Position numbers and translations under genes: made by a program. A model generated the notes under the pieces. That model had not been told where the DNA came from, ran no database searches, and was given only the letters and a program-made list of their open reading frames with translations. From assembly GCA_017962545.1 (NCBI GenBank), contig JAGCVD010000005.1, positions 20,403 through 84,402 on the forward strand: a stretch of 64,000 nucleotides of DNA, written 5' to 3'. Position 1 is the stretch's first letter. Each line of letters begins with the position of its first letter. The stretch is from Bacteroidales bacterium (GTDB taxonomy: Bacteria; Bacteroidota; Bacteroidia; Bacteroidales; P3). Positions 41,398 to 50,205 of the stretch are shown here, piece by piece.

Positions 41398-42224
41398 GAA
41401 TCCTGCTACCTCTCTCACTGGTCGTCATAGGACTGTTCTGCGGCTGCAAGTCGCAGCAGGAGTATGCCTATTTCAGCGATGTGCCCCGCAACACGGAGTT
41501 CCCCATCGCACAAACCTATTCGGCGACGGTGTTTGCCGGCGACCGGCTGCACATCGACGTATACAGCCAGACGCCCGAGTCGACACAGCCCTTCAACCAA
41601 GAGGTGGTACGCGTGGGCGACAGCCGCTTCGTGCAGGACACCCTGCACGCCACGAACACGCGTGGCTACCTGGTGGGCACCGACGGGAACATCACCTTCC
41701 CGCTGCTGGGCGTGCTGCCGGTGGAGGGGTTGACGCTTGACAGCGTGTCGCACCTGATAGAGCGGCGCCTCAAGGAGGGCCACTATGTAGACGATGCGCT
41801 GGTCACGACGAAGGTGATGAACTTCAGCGTGACGGTGGTTGGCGAGGTGGCGAATCCGTCGCAGCTGCACAGCGACGGCACCCGGCTGACCATCTTCGAG
41901 GCGCTGGCGCAGTGTGGCGACGTGACGATGGACGGTATGAGGACCAACGTGGTGGTGGTGCGCAAAGGGCCGAACGGCGAGACGGTCGACAGCGTCGACC
42001 TCACACGTCCCGAGGTGTTCAACTCACCCTACTACTACCTGCAGCAGAACGACATCGTCTATGTGCAGCCCAACGAGAAGAAAAAGAAGACCGCCTACCG
42101 CAACGAGGACTGGCCCCAATACCTGAACTTTGGCGTGCAGGCTGTGAGATTCGCCTACACGGCCATCTACCAATGGTTCTTCAGTCCAGCATCGAGGGAA
42201 GTGCTCCAAAACAGGAACAACTGA
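41394..42224 (+). CDS. Polysaccharide export (Wza-like) outer-membrane lipoprotein
   Basis: A 276-residue lipoprotein (lipobox GLFCGC, C18). The Poly_export domain begins at AGDRLHIDVYSQTPES and LVGTDGNITFPLLGVLPVEGLT; SLBB-like repeats follow (NFSVTVVGEVANPSQLHSDG, TIFEALAQCGDVTM). It is of the Bacteroidota capsule-export type and ends in a hydrophobic helix (VRFAYTAIYQWFF). It forms the outer-membrane exit for capsule or EPS. It is coupled to the acyl-CoA synthetase by ATGA overlap and ends in a strong terminator. Confidence 0.9.
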   Translation: MRILLPLSLVVIGLFCGCKSQQEYAYFSDVPRNTEFPIAQTYSATVFAGDRLHIDVYSQTPESTQPFNQEVVRVGDSRFVQDTLHATNTRGYLVGTDGNITFPLLGVLPVEGLTLDSVSHLIERRLKEGHYVDDALVTTKVMNFSVTVVGEVANPSQLHSDGTRLTIFEALAQCGDVTMDGMRTNVVVVRKGPNGETVDSVDLTRPEVFNSPYYYLQQNDIVYVQPNEKKKKTAYRNEDWPQYLNFGVQAVRFAYTAIYQWFFSPASREVLQNRNN

Positions 42225-42233
42225 TAAAAGAGA

Positions 42234-42259
42234 AAGCCCCGCATCACGATGCGGGGCTT
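42234..42259. terminator. Terminator between Wza-like gene and tRNA-Gln
   Basis: An 11-bp perfect stem AAGCCCCGCAT/ATGCGGGGCTT with loop CACG, with T-rich sequence on both sides, so it may serve both convergent units. Confidence 0.88.
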
Positions 42260-42266
42260 CTTCTTG

Positions 42267-42337
42267 TTGTCCCACCAGGATTCGAACCTGGGCAAGCAGA
42301 ACCAAAATCTGATGTGCTACCATTACACCATGGGACA
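42267..42337 (-). tRNA. tRNA-Gln (anticodon TTG)
   Basis: On the minus strand the acceptor arm TGTCCCA pairs with TGGGACA. The D arm is GGTGTAATGGTAGCAC, the anticodon loop TTTTGGT holds TTG between CAGA and TCTG, and the T arm reads CCAGGTTCGAATCCTGG. The discriminator base is A. CCA is not encoded. Confidence 0.95.
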
Positions 42338-42358
42338 ATCTCTCTCGAAAAGAATGTG

Positions 42359-42366
42359 CAAAAATA
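42359..42366 (-). promoter_or_regulatory. -7 promoter element for tRNA-Gln
   Basis: TATTTTTG on the minus strand, 22 bases before the tRNA 5' end and directly after the ligase stop codon. Confidence 0.6.
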
Positions 42367-43617
42367 CTAACTTTTTGACGACTGGGCAAATTTATTTTCT
42401 TCGACACTCATTATCAAAACCATAATAGCATATAGATACCCTATGAACTGCAAGCCCATCTGGCGCTCGAGCATCGATTCGAAGAGCAAATTGAACATCA
42501 CGACACCCATTGCTGCCACCAACGGGAAAGCATAGCGACTACGGCGTTTCATGGCCAGGCAGAGTGGCATCACCAGGAAACAGAGCAGCGCCAGCAATCC
42601 CGGGATGCCGGCGGCCAGCAGGCTCTCCATATATTGGTTGTGGGCGTTGAACGTCCAACTCTCGTGACCATCCTGTGCATATTGTTGCTGCTGGACAGCA
42701 CGATAGTCACCCACGCCGTATCCAACCACAGGCGACTGCATCGCAGTGCGGAAGTTCTCCCGATTGATACTGGTTCTCGCATCGTCCTCCACATTCACGA
42801 CCGTCGATGTGATGCGATCGACATAACCCGGCATCAGTTGGGTGACCGCCACCATGCCGCCAGCCACCAACAAAGCGACCCCTACGCCCAACTTCCAGCT
42901 GCGACGTGTGAGTGCGAGGTGCACCACACAGGCCAAGGCGGTGAGAGCCATCGCCAGCATACCGGCGCGCGAATTCACCAATACAGTATAGCCGATAAGC
43001 AGCAGCAGCGCGACAATCAGCACAATACGAGACCAGACCTTGTGCTCTTTCCAACGGCTGGAGAGCTCATGATAGACGAAGACCATGGCGACCACAGCAT
43101 ACAAGGCGATATACGCGTGGTGGTAGACACCACGGTTCTCTTGAGCATAAGAAGCATAGAAACTATTTTGAAAAGAGACAAAGCTCACTCCCTTCAGCGC
43201 ACCGATGCCAGCCTTGACGAGGAAGTAGAGGAAAGCGCCAACGACGCCTATCAACAGGGCGTAGCCCACACCGCGCAGATGGCTGCGCGTAAGGTAGCTT
43301 GTATCGGACAACAGGAAACTGACGGGGAAGATGAGCAACACTGCTTTAAGGTACAGCACCTCCGCACCTTCAGCCATGTCGTTTGTCCAGAGCAGGCTGA
43401 GAGTCAACACCAGCCAGTAGACGACGGCTCCCGCCATTGCCCAGCGCAACGGCTTGGTGAGCGCCGGGTTGCCCAGCCGGCGCTGCGCCACCATCTTAAC
43501 GACGGTCACCAGTCCCAGAAATGCGGCCGTCCAGAGACCGTAGCGCCAACCTATCGGCATAGCGGCGGCCATGAGCAACATGGCGCCATACTGTAGCTTA
43601 TCGTACCATTTCATCAT
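42367..43617 (-). CDS. O-antigen ligase family membrane protein (second copy)
   Basis: A 416-residue polytopic protein with about eleven membrane segments. The large periplasmic loop has FRTAMQSPVVGYGVGDYRAV and WTFNAHNQYMESLLAAGIPG, whose His-Asn region is the Wzy_C signature. It is only distantly like the 542-1990 protein. It stands alone behind uvrB (5-base gap), apart from the polysaccharide genes, so the glycan acceptor is unclear. Confidence 0.85.
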   Translation of the reverse strand: MMKWYDKLQYGAMLLMAAAMPIGWRYGLWTAAFLGLVTVVKMVAQRRLGNPALTKPLRWAMAGAVVYWLVLTLSLLWTNDMAEGAEVLYLKAVLLIFPVSFLLSDTSYLTRSHLRGVGYALLIGVVGAFLYFLVKAGIGALKGVSFVSFQNSFYASYAQENRGVYHHAYIALYAVVAMVFVYHELSSRWKEHKVWSRIVLIVALLLLIGYTVLVNSRAGMLAMALTALACVVHLALTRRSWKLGVGVALLVAGGMVAVTQLMPGYVDRITSTVVNVEDDARTSINRENFRTAMQSPVVGYGVGDYRAVQQQQYAQDGHESWTFNAHNQYMESLLAAGIPGLLALLCFLVMPLCLAMKRRSRYAFPLVAAMGVVMFNLLFESMLERQMGLQFIGYLYAIMVLIMSVEENKFAQSSKS

Positions 43618-43622
43618 AGTTT

Positions 43623-45707
43623 TTATCTTGCTGTTTCCAATAACGCTTGCAGCTCTTTAATCTCATCGCGGTAGGTGGCGGCGGTCATGAAGTCCAGCTC
43701 TTTGGCGGCGAGCTGCATCTTGCGCTGCCGCTCACGTATCTCCTTGCGCAGCTGCTCCTTGGTCATCGCCATGAAGGCTGACATACGCGACACCAGAGGC
43801 GACGCCTCCTGCTCTGAGCCTTCGGCGGCCATCAACGGCCGCTCTTGCTGCTGCTCGTAAGGACGCACGGGAGCCTTTCCCGCGCTCTCTTCGGCAGCAC
43901 GTTCGATAACGCTGGTGGTACCTAGGATGGCTTCGGTGCTCTTCACAATCTGACGCGGCACGATGCCGTGTTCCATATTGTATTTAATCTGCTTCTCACG
44001 GTGGCGGTTGGTAAGGTCAATGGCTCGCTGCATGGAACCCGTGACGGTGTCGCCGTAGAGGATGGCCTTGCTGTGCACGTTGCGGGCCGCACGTCCGATG
44101 GTCTGGATGAGGGCGCGGTCGCTGCGCAGGAAGCCCTCCTTGTCGGCGTCGAGGATGGCCACCAGGCTCACCTCCGGCAGGTCCAGACCTTCGCGCAGCA
44201 GGTTGACACCTACCAGCACATCGAAGACACCCATACGCAGGTCGCGCATAATCTCCACACGCTCCAGCGTGTCCACGTCGCTGTGGATATATTTGCTACG
44301 GATGCCCAGGTTGATAAGGTAAGTCGTCAGCTCCTCGGCCATGCGCTTGGTGAGGGTGGTGACGAGCACACGCTCCCCTTTGTCGACGGTGTTCTCTATC
44401 TCGTCAAGCAGGTCATCGACCTGACTGACGGCGGGACGTACCTCCACCACAGGGTCCAGCAGACCCGTAGGCCTGATTACCTGCTCCACCACGATACCCT
44501 CGGCTTCGGCCAACTCGTATTCTGCCGGCGTGGCGGAGATGTAGATGGTCTGACCAGTGAGATTATAGAACTCCTGGTAGGTCAACGGACGGTTGTCGAG
44601 TGCCGACGGCAGACGGAAGCCATACTCCACCAGCGAGGTTTTGCGGCTGCGGTCGCCGCCGTACATGGCGCCGATCTGCGGCACGGTGACATGACTCTCA
44701 TCGACCACCAGCAGGAAGTCGTCGGGGAAATAGTCTATCAGACAGAACGGGCGGCTGCCGGGCGCACGGCCGTCGAAATAACGGCTGTAGTTCTCGATAC
44801 CGGAGCAGTAGCCCAGCTCCTGAATCATCTCCACATCATAGTTGACACGTTCCTCCAGGCGTTTGGCCTCGAGGTGCTTGCCGATACTGTAGAGGTAGTC
44901 GCGCCGCTCGTACATATCGCGCTGTATCTGCAACAAGGCATCGCCCATGTGCTCCTTGGAGGTCAAGAAGTTGGAGGCGGGATAGATGACCACCTCGTCG
45001 AAGCGCTCCAGCCGCTGGCCGCTGACGGGGTCGAAGCTCTCGAGGCCTTCTATCTCATCGTCCCAGAAAGAGATGCGGTAGCAGAAGTCGGCGAAAGAGG
45101 GATACACGTCCACCGTGTCGCCTTTCACGCGGAAGCGGCCGTTGGTGAACTCAATCTCATTCCGAACATACTGACCTTCCAGCAGCTGCATCAACAGCTG
45201 GTCGCGCTGAAGGCGGTCGCCGACATGCAAGGTGACGGTACCACGCTTGAATTCGTCGGGGTTGCCGATACCGTAGATACAGCTGACGCTGGAGACCACG
45301 ATGACATCGCGACGGCCGCTGAGCAAGGCGCTGGAGGCCCGCAGGCGCAGCTTGTCGAGCTCGTCGTTGATTTGCAGGTCTTTTTCAATATAGGTGTTGG
45401 TAGAGGGAATATAGGCTTCAGGCTGGTAGTAGTCGTAGTAGCTGACGAAGTACTCCACCGCGTTGTTGGGGAAGAACTGCTTGAATTCGCCGTAGAGCTG
45501 TGCCGCCAGCGTCTTGTTGTGGCTCATCACCAGCGTGGGACGTCCCAGCTGCTGGATGACGTTGGCCACGGTGAAGGTCTTTCCGCTGCCTGTGACACCC
45601 TGCAGCACCTGGGCCCGCTGACCGGAACGCACACCCTCCACCAACTGGCGGATGGCCTCCGGCTGGTCGCCCATGGGAGCGAAGTCCGATTTCAAGTCAA
45701 AGTTCAT
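43623..45707 (-). CDS. uvrB: Excinuclease ABC subunit B
   Basis: Start at 45707 ([20 protein letters not shown]) gives 694 residues, the normal length. Helicase motifs: [14 protein letters not shown] (Walker A), the beta-hairpin region [34 protein letters not shown], and QTIGRAARN. The UVR domain that binds UvrC is the last 40 residues ([19 protein letters not shown]). It verifies damage in nucleotide excision repair. The upstream open frame beyond 45707 is not coding; it crosses the divergent gene. Confidence 0.96.
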   Translation of the reverse strand: MNFDLKSDFAPMGDQPEAIRQLVEGVRSGQRAQVLQGVTGSGKTFTVANVIQQLGRPTLVMSHNKTLAAQLYGEFKQFFPNNAVEYFVSYYDYYQPEAYIPSTNTYIEKDLQINDELDKLRLRASSALLSGRRDVIVVSSVSCIYGIGNPDEFKRGTVTLHVGDRLQRDQLLMQLLEGQYVRNEIEFTNGRFRVKGDTVDVYPSFADFCYRISFWDDEIEGLESFDPVSGQRLERFDEVVIYPASNFLTSKEHMGDALLQIQRDMYERRDYLYSIGKHLEAKRLEERVNYDVEMIQELGYCSGIENYSRYFDGRAPGSRPFCLIDYFPDDFLLVVDESHVTVPQIGAMYGGDRSRKTSLVEYGFRLPSALDNRPLTYQEFYNLTGQTIYISATPAEYELAEAEGIVVEQVIRPTGLLDPVVEVRPAVSQVDDLLDEIENTVDKGERVLVTTLTKRMAEELTTYLINLGIRSKYIHSDVDTLERVEIMRDLRMGVFDVLVGVNLLREGLDLPEVSLVAILDADKEGFLRSDRALIQTIGRAARNVHSKAILYGDTVTGSMQRAIDLTNRHREKQIKYNMEHGIVPRQIVKSTEAILGTTSVIERAAEESAGKAPVRPYEQQQERPLMAAEGSEQEASPLVSRMSAFMAMTKEQLRKEIRERQRKMQLAAKELDFMTAATYRDEIKELQALLETAR

Positions 45708-45786
45708 CGCTGCTTTAAACGTAGAATAGTTCAACTTATTGTCCCACACCATAAAATAAAAAGCGGGGAAGTGCGTTTTATTGGCA

Positions 45787-47352
45787 ATGAGAACCATCAG
45801 CATAGACCTCACTCCGGAGGAGTACCATGTGCCGGAACAGTTGCGCCGTGCTGTCGCCCGACAGCTGGGCGTCGGTGTCGACACTCTGGAGGAGCTGCAT
45901 GTCACCCGCCGCACCCTCGACTGCCGTCGACGCCAGGTGGTGTACCACACCGAGATAACCCTTGGAAGCGCCGCAGATTCCGGTTTATCTGGAGATATTA
46001 GATTATCCCCCATCCCCTCCTCTGCCCCACGGGTGGTCATCGTCGGCGCAGGTCCTGCCGGACTCTTCGCAGCCCTGCGCTGCCTCGAGTTGGGCATGAA
46101 GCCCGTCATCGTGGAGCGCGGAAAGCCTGTGGAAGAGCGCAAATACGACATTGCACGACTCACCCGCGAGAAAGTCGTCAACCCCGACAGCAACTGGTGC
46201 TTCGGCGAAGGCGGCGCGGGGACCTACAGCGACGGCAAGCTCTACACCCGCTCCACCAAACGCGGCGACGTGGGCGCCGTGCTGCGCACCTTCGTGGCCC
46301 ACGGCGCCGACCCCGACATCATGCTCGACGCCCATGCCCATATCGGCACCGACCGTCTCAGTGGCATCATCCGCAATATGCGCCACACCATCGAGGGGGC
46401 CGGTGGCGAATACCACTTCAACACCCGCATAGCGGACCTGATATTCAAAGACGGGCGCGTGCTCGGCGTCGTCGACACCGACGGCAACCGCCTCGAGGGC
46501 CGCGCAGTCATTCTCGCCACCGGTCACTCAGCACGCGACATCTACTCCTTGTTCCACCGTCACGGCTGGCTGCTCGAAGCCAAGCCCTTCGCCCTTGGCG
46601 TGCGTGTGGAGCATCCACAGGAGCTCATCAACGAGATACAGTACCACGGCAAAGGCTATTCCAAATACCTACCGCCGGCAGCCTACAACCTGACAACGCA
46701 GGTAGGTTCACACGGAGTGTTTTCATTCTGCATGTGTCCTGGAGGCGTCATCGTGCCTGCCGCCACTGCCGACGGACAGCAGGTGGTCAACGGCATGAGC
46801 AACTCGCGCCGCAACTCTCCCTACGCCAACAGCGGCATCGCCGTCACCGTAGGGTTGAACGAAGAATTAAGAATGAAGAATGAAGGGTTGGCATCGCCAT
46901 TAGCCTTGTTGGCGTTTCAACAGCAGATGGAGCAGCGTATGTTCCATGCCGGCGGCGACGCCATCAACGCCCCCGCCCAGCGGCTGGTCGACTTCCTGCA
47001 GCGCCGCTCTTCGTCGCGTCTCAACCAAACAGGCTACATGGGCGAGGCCGTCAACGCCCCTCTGCACGAACTGCTGCCGTCCTTCGTGGTCGACAGCCTA
47101 ATACAAGGTTTCAAAGATTTCGACCGCAAGATGCACGGTTTCATCACCGAGGAAGCCTCGCTGCTGGCCGTCGAGAGCCGCACCTCGTCGCCCGTGCGCA
47201 TCCCCAGAGACAAAGAAACCCTGCAGCATCCACAGCTGCAGGGCCTGTATCCTTGTGGCGAGGGTGCCGGTTACGCCGGCGGCATCGTCAGCTCCGCCCT
47301 CGACGGCATCCGCTGCGCCGACGCCGCGAAAACCCTCAGCCTTCAAAAGTAA
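45787..47352 (+). CDS. FAD-dependent oxidoreductase (COG2509-like)
   Basis: I choose ATG 45787 (MRTISIDLTPEEYHV), giving 521 residues. The Rossmann motif is VVIVGAGPAGLFAALRCLE, followed by ERGKPVEERKYD, NWCFGEGGAGTYSDGKLYTR and YPCGEGAGYAGGIVSSALDG. This family of uncharacterised dehydrogenases is widespread in Bacteroidota. An unusual LNEELRMKNEGLASPLALL segment is coded by an AAGAATTAAGAATGAAG repeat, apparently an insertion in a surface loop. A low-complexity stretch (SGLSGDIRLSPIPSS) also precedes the Rossmann fold. It diverges from uvrB. Confidence 0.85.
   Translation: MRTISIDLTPEEYHVPEQLRRAVARQLGVGVDTLEELHVTRRTLDCRRRQVVYHTEITLGSAADSGLSGDIRLSPIPSSAPRVVIVGAGPAGLFAALRCLELGMKPVIVERGKPVEERKYDIARLTREKVVNPDSNWCFGEGGAGTYSDGKLYTRSTKRGDVGAVLRTFVAHGADPDIMLDAHAHIGTDRLSGIIRNMRHTIEGAGGEYHFNTRIADLIFKDGRVLGVVDTDGNRLEGRAVILATGHSARDIYSLFHRHGWLLEAKPFALGVRVEHPQELINEIQYHGKGYSKYLPPAAYNLTTQVGSHGVFSFCMCPGGVIVPAATADGQQVVNGMSNSRRNSPYANSGIAVTVGLNEELRMKNEGLASPLALLAFQQQMEQRMFHAGGDAINAPAQRLVDFLQRRSSSRLNQTGYMGEAVNAPLHELLPSFVVDSLIQGFKDFDRKMHGFITEEASLLAVESRTSSPVRIPRDKETLQHPQLQGLYPCGEGAGYAGGIVSSALDGIRCADAAKTLSLQK
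46861..46886. repeat. In-frame GAAGAATTAAGAATGAAG-type repeat in flavoprotein gene
   Basis: GAAGAATTAAGAATGAAGAA and a further TGAAGG encode EELRMKNEG. This AT-rich word is of the kind usually found between genes, e.g. 14655-14683. Confidence 0.55.
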
Positions 47353-48118
47353 AGCTAAGCATGAAAGTACGGGAGCGGAGATAATCAAAGGAGCGGATGT
47401 AAATCTCCGGGTCTTCCACTTTGAGGTCCAACAGGCCGAAGGACATCTTCATCTCGATGGCGAACTTGACATAGGTCAGAAAGACATCGAATCCCACGCC
47501 CATGGTGTAGCGCAGGTCACTGGGCTGCAGACGCACAATGTTCTGGTTGGTCTGGTTGCGGTTCTTGCGCAACGAGGCGAAATCGAAGCCGTAGCTGGCG
47601 CCGGCGGTGAGGTAGGGCCGGAAGTCACCGTATCGCACCGAACGCAGCTTCAGTTCTATGGGGATGTCGCCGTAGACCGACTCCACGTTGCGGCTCCGCT
47701 CGGCAAGATGGTGCGTGGCAAAGTATTGCTGTTCCCATGCGAAGCTAATCTCACGTGTCACCAGCGTGACACCTGGCAGCATACGCAGGTTGAACCAGTT
47801 GCCCAGCCTCATGTCGCCGACGACGGCGATATGGAACCCTGGGGCGTAGTACGACGTGGTTCCCTGCAGGGTCTGTCGCAACTCGGCATCCTCGCTGTAA
47901 TGCAGGTCGAACTTCGACTGGGTATAGCCCACCTGAATGCCATAGTGCAACAGGCGTCGGTCAAACTGACCCAGGTTGCCCGTCTGACCTTGTGCTGACG
48001 CCTCGCTAAACTGAAAACTGAAAAGAAGAAAGAAAAAGAGTGAAAAGACAAGCGCTCTGTCTCGCACATTTGTCACTTCACTCCCCTTCACTCCTTTCTC
48101 ACTCCTTTTCACTCCCAT
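47336..48118 (-). CDS. PorT-like outer-membrane beta-barrel protein (T9SS-related)
   Basis: Start at 48118 gives 260 residues; the first twenty (MGVKRSEKGVKGSEVTNVRD) are coded by GGAGTGA-type repeats, so the natural start may be later. A signal-like core LVFSLFFFLLFSFQFSEASA follows. The mature part (LLHYGIQVGYTQSKFDLHYS, NLRMLPGVTLVTREISF, FRPYLTAGASYGFDF) alternates as an eight-stranded barrel and resembles PorT/SprT of the type IX secretion system. T9SS-sorted proteins are encoded at 17580 and 50206, which fits. The C-terminal codons overlap the convergent flavoprotein gene by 17 bases. Confidence 0.68.
   Translation of the reverse strand: MGVKRSEKGVKGSEVTNVRDRALVFSLFFFLLFSFQFSEASAQGQTGNLGQFDRRLLHYGIQVGYTQSKFDLHYSEDAELRQTLQGTTSYYAPGFHIAVVGDMRLGNWFNLRMLPGVTLVTREISFAWEQQYFATHHLAERSRNVESVYGDIPIELKLRSVRYGDFRPYLTAGASYGFDFASLRKNRNQTNQNIVRLQPSDLRYTMGVGFDVFLTYVKFAIEMKMSFGLLDLKVEDPEIYIRSFDYLRSRTFMLSFTFEG
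48005..48046. repeat. TTTTCA-type repeat in signal peptide of PorT-like gene
   Basis: On the minus strand CTTTTTCTTTCTTCTTTTCA is followed by GTTTTCAGTTTAG, coding FFFLLFSFQFS. Confidence 0.5.
48066..48118 (-). repeat. GGAGTGA-type repeat at start of the PorT-like gene
   Basis: GGGAGTGAAAAGGAGTGAG and further AAGGAGTGAAGGGGAGTGA on the minus strand, ending at GACAAATGTG. The words and the GACAAATGTG end recur on the + strand at 62490-62530. Confidence 0.6.
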
Positions 48119-48120
48119 AG

Positions 48121-49140
48121 TCAATTTTCGGTTATTTCTCCACGGAGCGACTGGCTGAGGCGCACCTTGACATGCTCCTTGTCGTCGGGATACTCGCCCA
48201 GCAGGCACATCATCTTGGCGATGGCGGCCTCGATGGTGATGTCGCCGGCGCCGATGACACCGATGCGGTCCATGTCACAGCTGGCGGCATACTGGCGCAT
48301 CTTGACGGAGCCGGCCTTGCACTGAGTGACGTTGAGGACGATGACGCCGCGGCGTATGGCATCGTCGAGGGCCGAGATGAACCACTCGTCGGTGGGGGCG
48401 TTGCCCGAGCCATAAGTCTCAACAACGACGCCCTGCAAATCGGGCGTGTTCAGCACCGCGTTGACCACCTCCGGACCGATGCCGGGGAAGAGCTTCAGGA
48501 TGGCCACACGCGTATCGAAACGCTTGCGCACCTGCAGCGGCTCGGTAGGCATAGGCAGGAAGAGGTGCTCCTTGAAGGTGATGTTGATGCCGGCCTTGGC
48601 CAACGAGGGGTAGTTGTACGACTCGAAGGCGTCGAAATTCTCGGCATTGATCTTAGTACTGCGGTTGCCGCGGTAGAGGTGGCTCTCGAAGAAGATACAC
48701 ACCTCGGGGATGGTCACCAGACGTGTGGAGGCAATCTCCAAAGCACAGATGATGTTCTCGCGGCCGTCCGACCGCAGCATACCCAACGGCAACTGACTGC
48801 CGGTGAAGATGATAGGCTTCCCGAGATTCTTAAACATGAAGCTCAGCGCCGAAGCCGTATAGGCCATCGTGTCGGTGCCGTGGAGCACCACGAAGCCGTC
48901 GTAGTTGTCATAGTGACGCTCAATAATCTCCGCGATATTGACCCACAGCGCGGGAGTCATGCAGCTGGAGTCGATGATGTTGGGCAGCGTCACCGAGTCG
49001 ATACCGTAACTGCAGCCGCGCAGCTGAGGCACAGCGTCATAGATGCGGTCCAGGGCGAAAGGATGCAGTGAGCCATTCTCGTCCTGCACCATACCGATGG
49101 TACCACCGGTATAGACAATCAGAACACGATTATGCGTCAT
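48121..49140 (-). CDS. ansA: Type I L-asparaginase
   Basis: A 339-residue cytosolic asparaginase. The catalytic threonine is T14 in IVYTGGTIGM, and the second triad threonine-aspartate is in FVVLHGTDTMAYTASAL. It hydrolyses asparagine to aspartate and ammonia. There is no signal peptide, as expected for the AnsA type. It is coupled by TAATG with the upstream coiled-coil lipoprotein gene. Confidence 0.95.
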   Translation of the reverse strand: MTHNRVLIVYTGGTIGMVQDENGSLHPFALDRIYDAVPQLRGCSYGIDSVTLPNIIDSSCMTPALWVNIAEIIERHYDNYDGFVVLHGTDTMAYTASALSFMFKNLGKPIIFTGSQLPLGMLRSDGRENIICALEIASTRLVTIPEVCIFFESHLYRGNRSTKINAENFDAFESYNYPSLAKAGINITFKEHLFLPMPTEPLQVRKRFDTRVAILKLFPGIGPEVVNAVLNTPDLQGVVVETYGSGNAPTDEWFISALDDAIRRGVIVLNVTQCKAGSVKMRQYAASCDMDRIGVIGAGDITIEAAIAKMMCLLGEYPDDKEHVKVRLSQSLRGEITEN

Positions 49141-50012
49141 TACTTGGTCGAAATCACCAAATAGTCAGTGTATTTCCAGAACTGGGCAGGGTTGAGAATG
49201 CGCAGGTAGGCGGTGACGGCGGCATTGTCTTCGTCGGCCACCAGCTCATAGCTGTTGTCGGGATGCTGCGAGATGACGACGGCGTTCTTCTTGTTGATGC
49301 TGATGGTCGTCACCTTGGTGCGGTCAATCTCGGTGAACATCTCCGTGTTCATGTCCGCCACGGTGCCTTGCTTGCGGCCGATGCCGATGAAGCCACCCGT
49401 CTTGGCGACAATACCGGCTTCCTTGAGCTCGTTGTAACTTCCCACGACGAACCAGGCACGGTTGGCGTCGGCAATCTGCTGGGCGATATAGTCGGCTTTC
49501 TGCTGGTTCTGGGCCGTCAGGTCGGAGACATTCTGATGGAGGTCTCTGATGACCAGCTTGCTGTTCTCCAACTCGGCCGTCAGGGCGGCAATCTGCTGCT
49601 CCTGCTCGGCGGCGCGCTCCTCGAGACGGGTGATGAAAGCCTCCATCTCGGCAGCCTTCTTGTCAAGGGTGCCCACACGCTGGTTGAGCTGGGCTATCTT
49701 CTGCTTGTTGGCGGCCATCATAGTCTCGATAGCACTCATCTGCTCGGCAATCTGCTTCTTCTGGTTGACATTGCCCTCCACGTTGTTGCGACGCATCTCC
49801 TGGACGGTGCTGTACTTGGAGTTGATCATCGAAAGATTGTCCTCGATTTCGTTGAGCATGACAAAGAGGCTGTCAATCTCAGCATCCTTGGTGTCGACGA
49901 TGCTCTGCAAGGAGTCAATCTTGTACTGACGACTGTCAAGTTCCTTCTGGTTGCACGACATAAAGTTCATCGTCACCAGAACCAATCCCACTGTCAAAAC
50001 AATTTTCTTCAT
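49140..50012 (-). CDS. Coiled-coil lipoprotein, unknown function
   Basis: I start at 50012 (MKKIVLTVGLVLVTMNFMSC, lipobox FMSC, C20), giving 290 residues; upstream codons lack a start context. Residues 25-180 are a continuous heptad coiled coil (SRQYKIDSLQSIVDTKDAEI, RNNVEGNVNQKKQ). The C-terminal 110 residues form a small beta domain (WFVVGSYNELKEAGIVAKTG, VISQHPDNSYEL, WKYTDYLVISTK). Similar proteins occur in Bacteroidota without known role; periplasmic tethering is plausible. Confidence 0.8.
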   Translation of the reverse strand: MKKIVLTVGLVLVTMNFMSCNQKELDSRQYKIDSLQSIVDTKDAEIDSLFVMLNEIEDNLSMINSKYSTVQEMRRNNVEGNVNQKKQIAEQMSAIETMMAANKQKIAQLNQRVGTLDKKAAEMEAFITRLEERAAEQEQQIAALTAELENSKLVIRDLHQNVSDLTAQNQQKADYIAQQIADANRAWFVVGSYNELKEAGIVAKTGGFIGIGRKQGTVADMNTEMFTEIDRTKVTTISINKKNAVVISQHPDNSYELVADEDNAAVTAYLRILNPAQFWKYTDYLVISTK

Positions 50013-50144
50013 ATCATTTACTATTTTCGTTTTTTCAATAACAAATTCTCCGCCCAATCGCGGTATTTGCATAACGACGTTTCTTATATGTTATTTTATA
50101 CGTGTATCGTAAATAATGTTAAAAACATTTTTACAACAATAAAA

Positions 50145-50179
50145 CAATAGTTCTTCAATGCACGATTGAAGAACTATTG
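50145..50179 (-). terminator. Terminator after the B12-regulated repeat protein
   Basis: A perfect 15-bp stem CAATAGTTCTTCAAT/ATTGAAGAACTATTG with loop GCACG (CGTGC on the minus strand), then on the minus strand a T-rich tail. It is 26 bases past the stop codon at 50206. Confidence 0.85.
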
Positions 50180-50205
50180 GAGAACTATCGATGAAAGGCA
50201 GGCGA

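Noticed and set aside
43968-46001. Open frame of 677 codons on the + strand across uvrB
   Set aside because: Antisense of uvrB and overlapping the flavoprotein start; no conserved motif.
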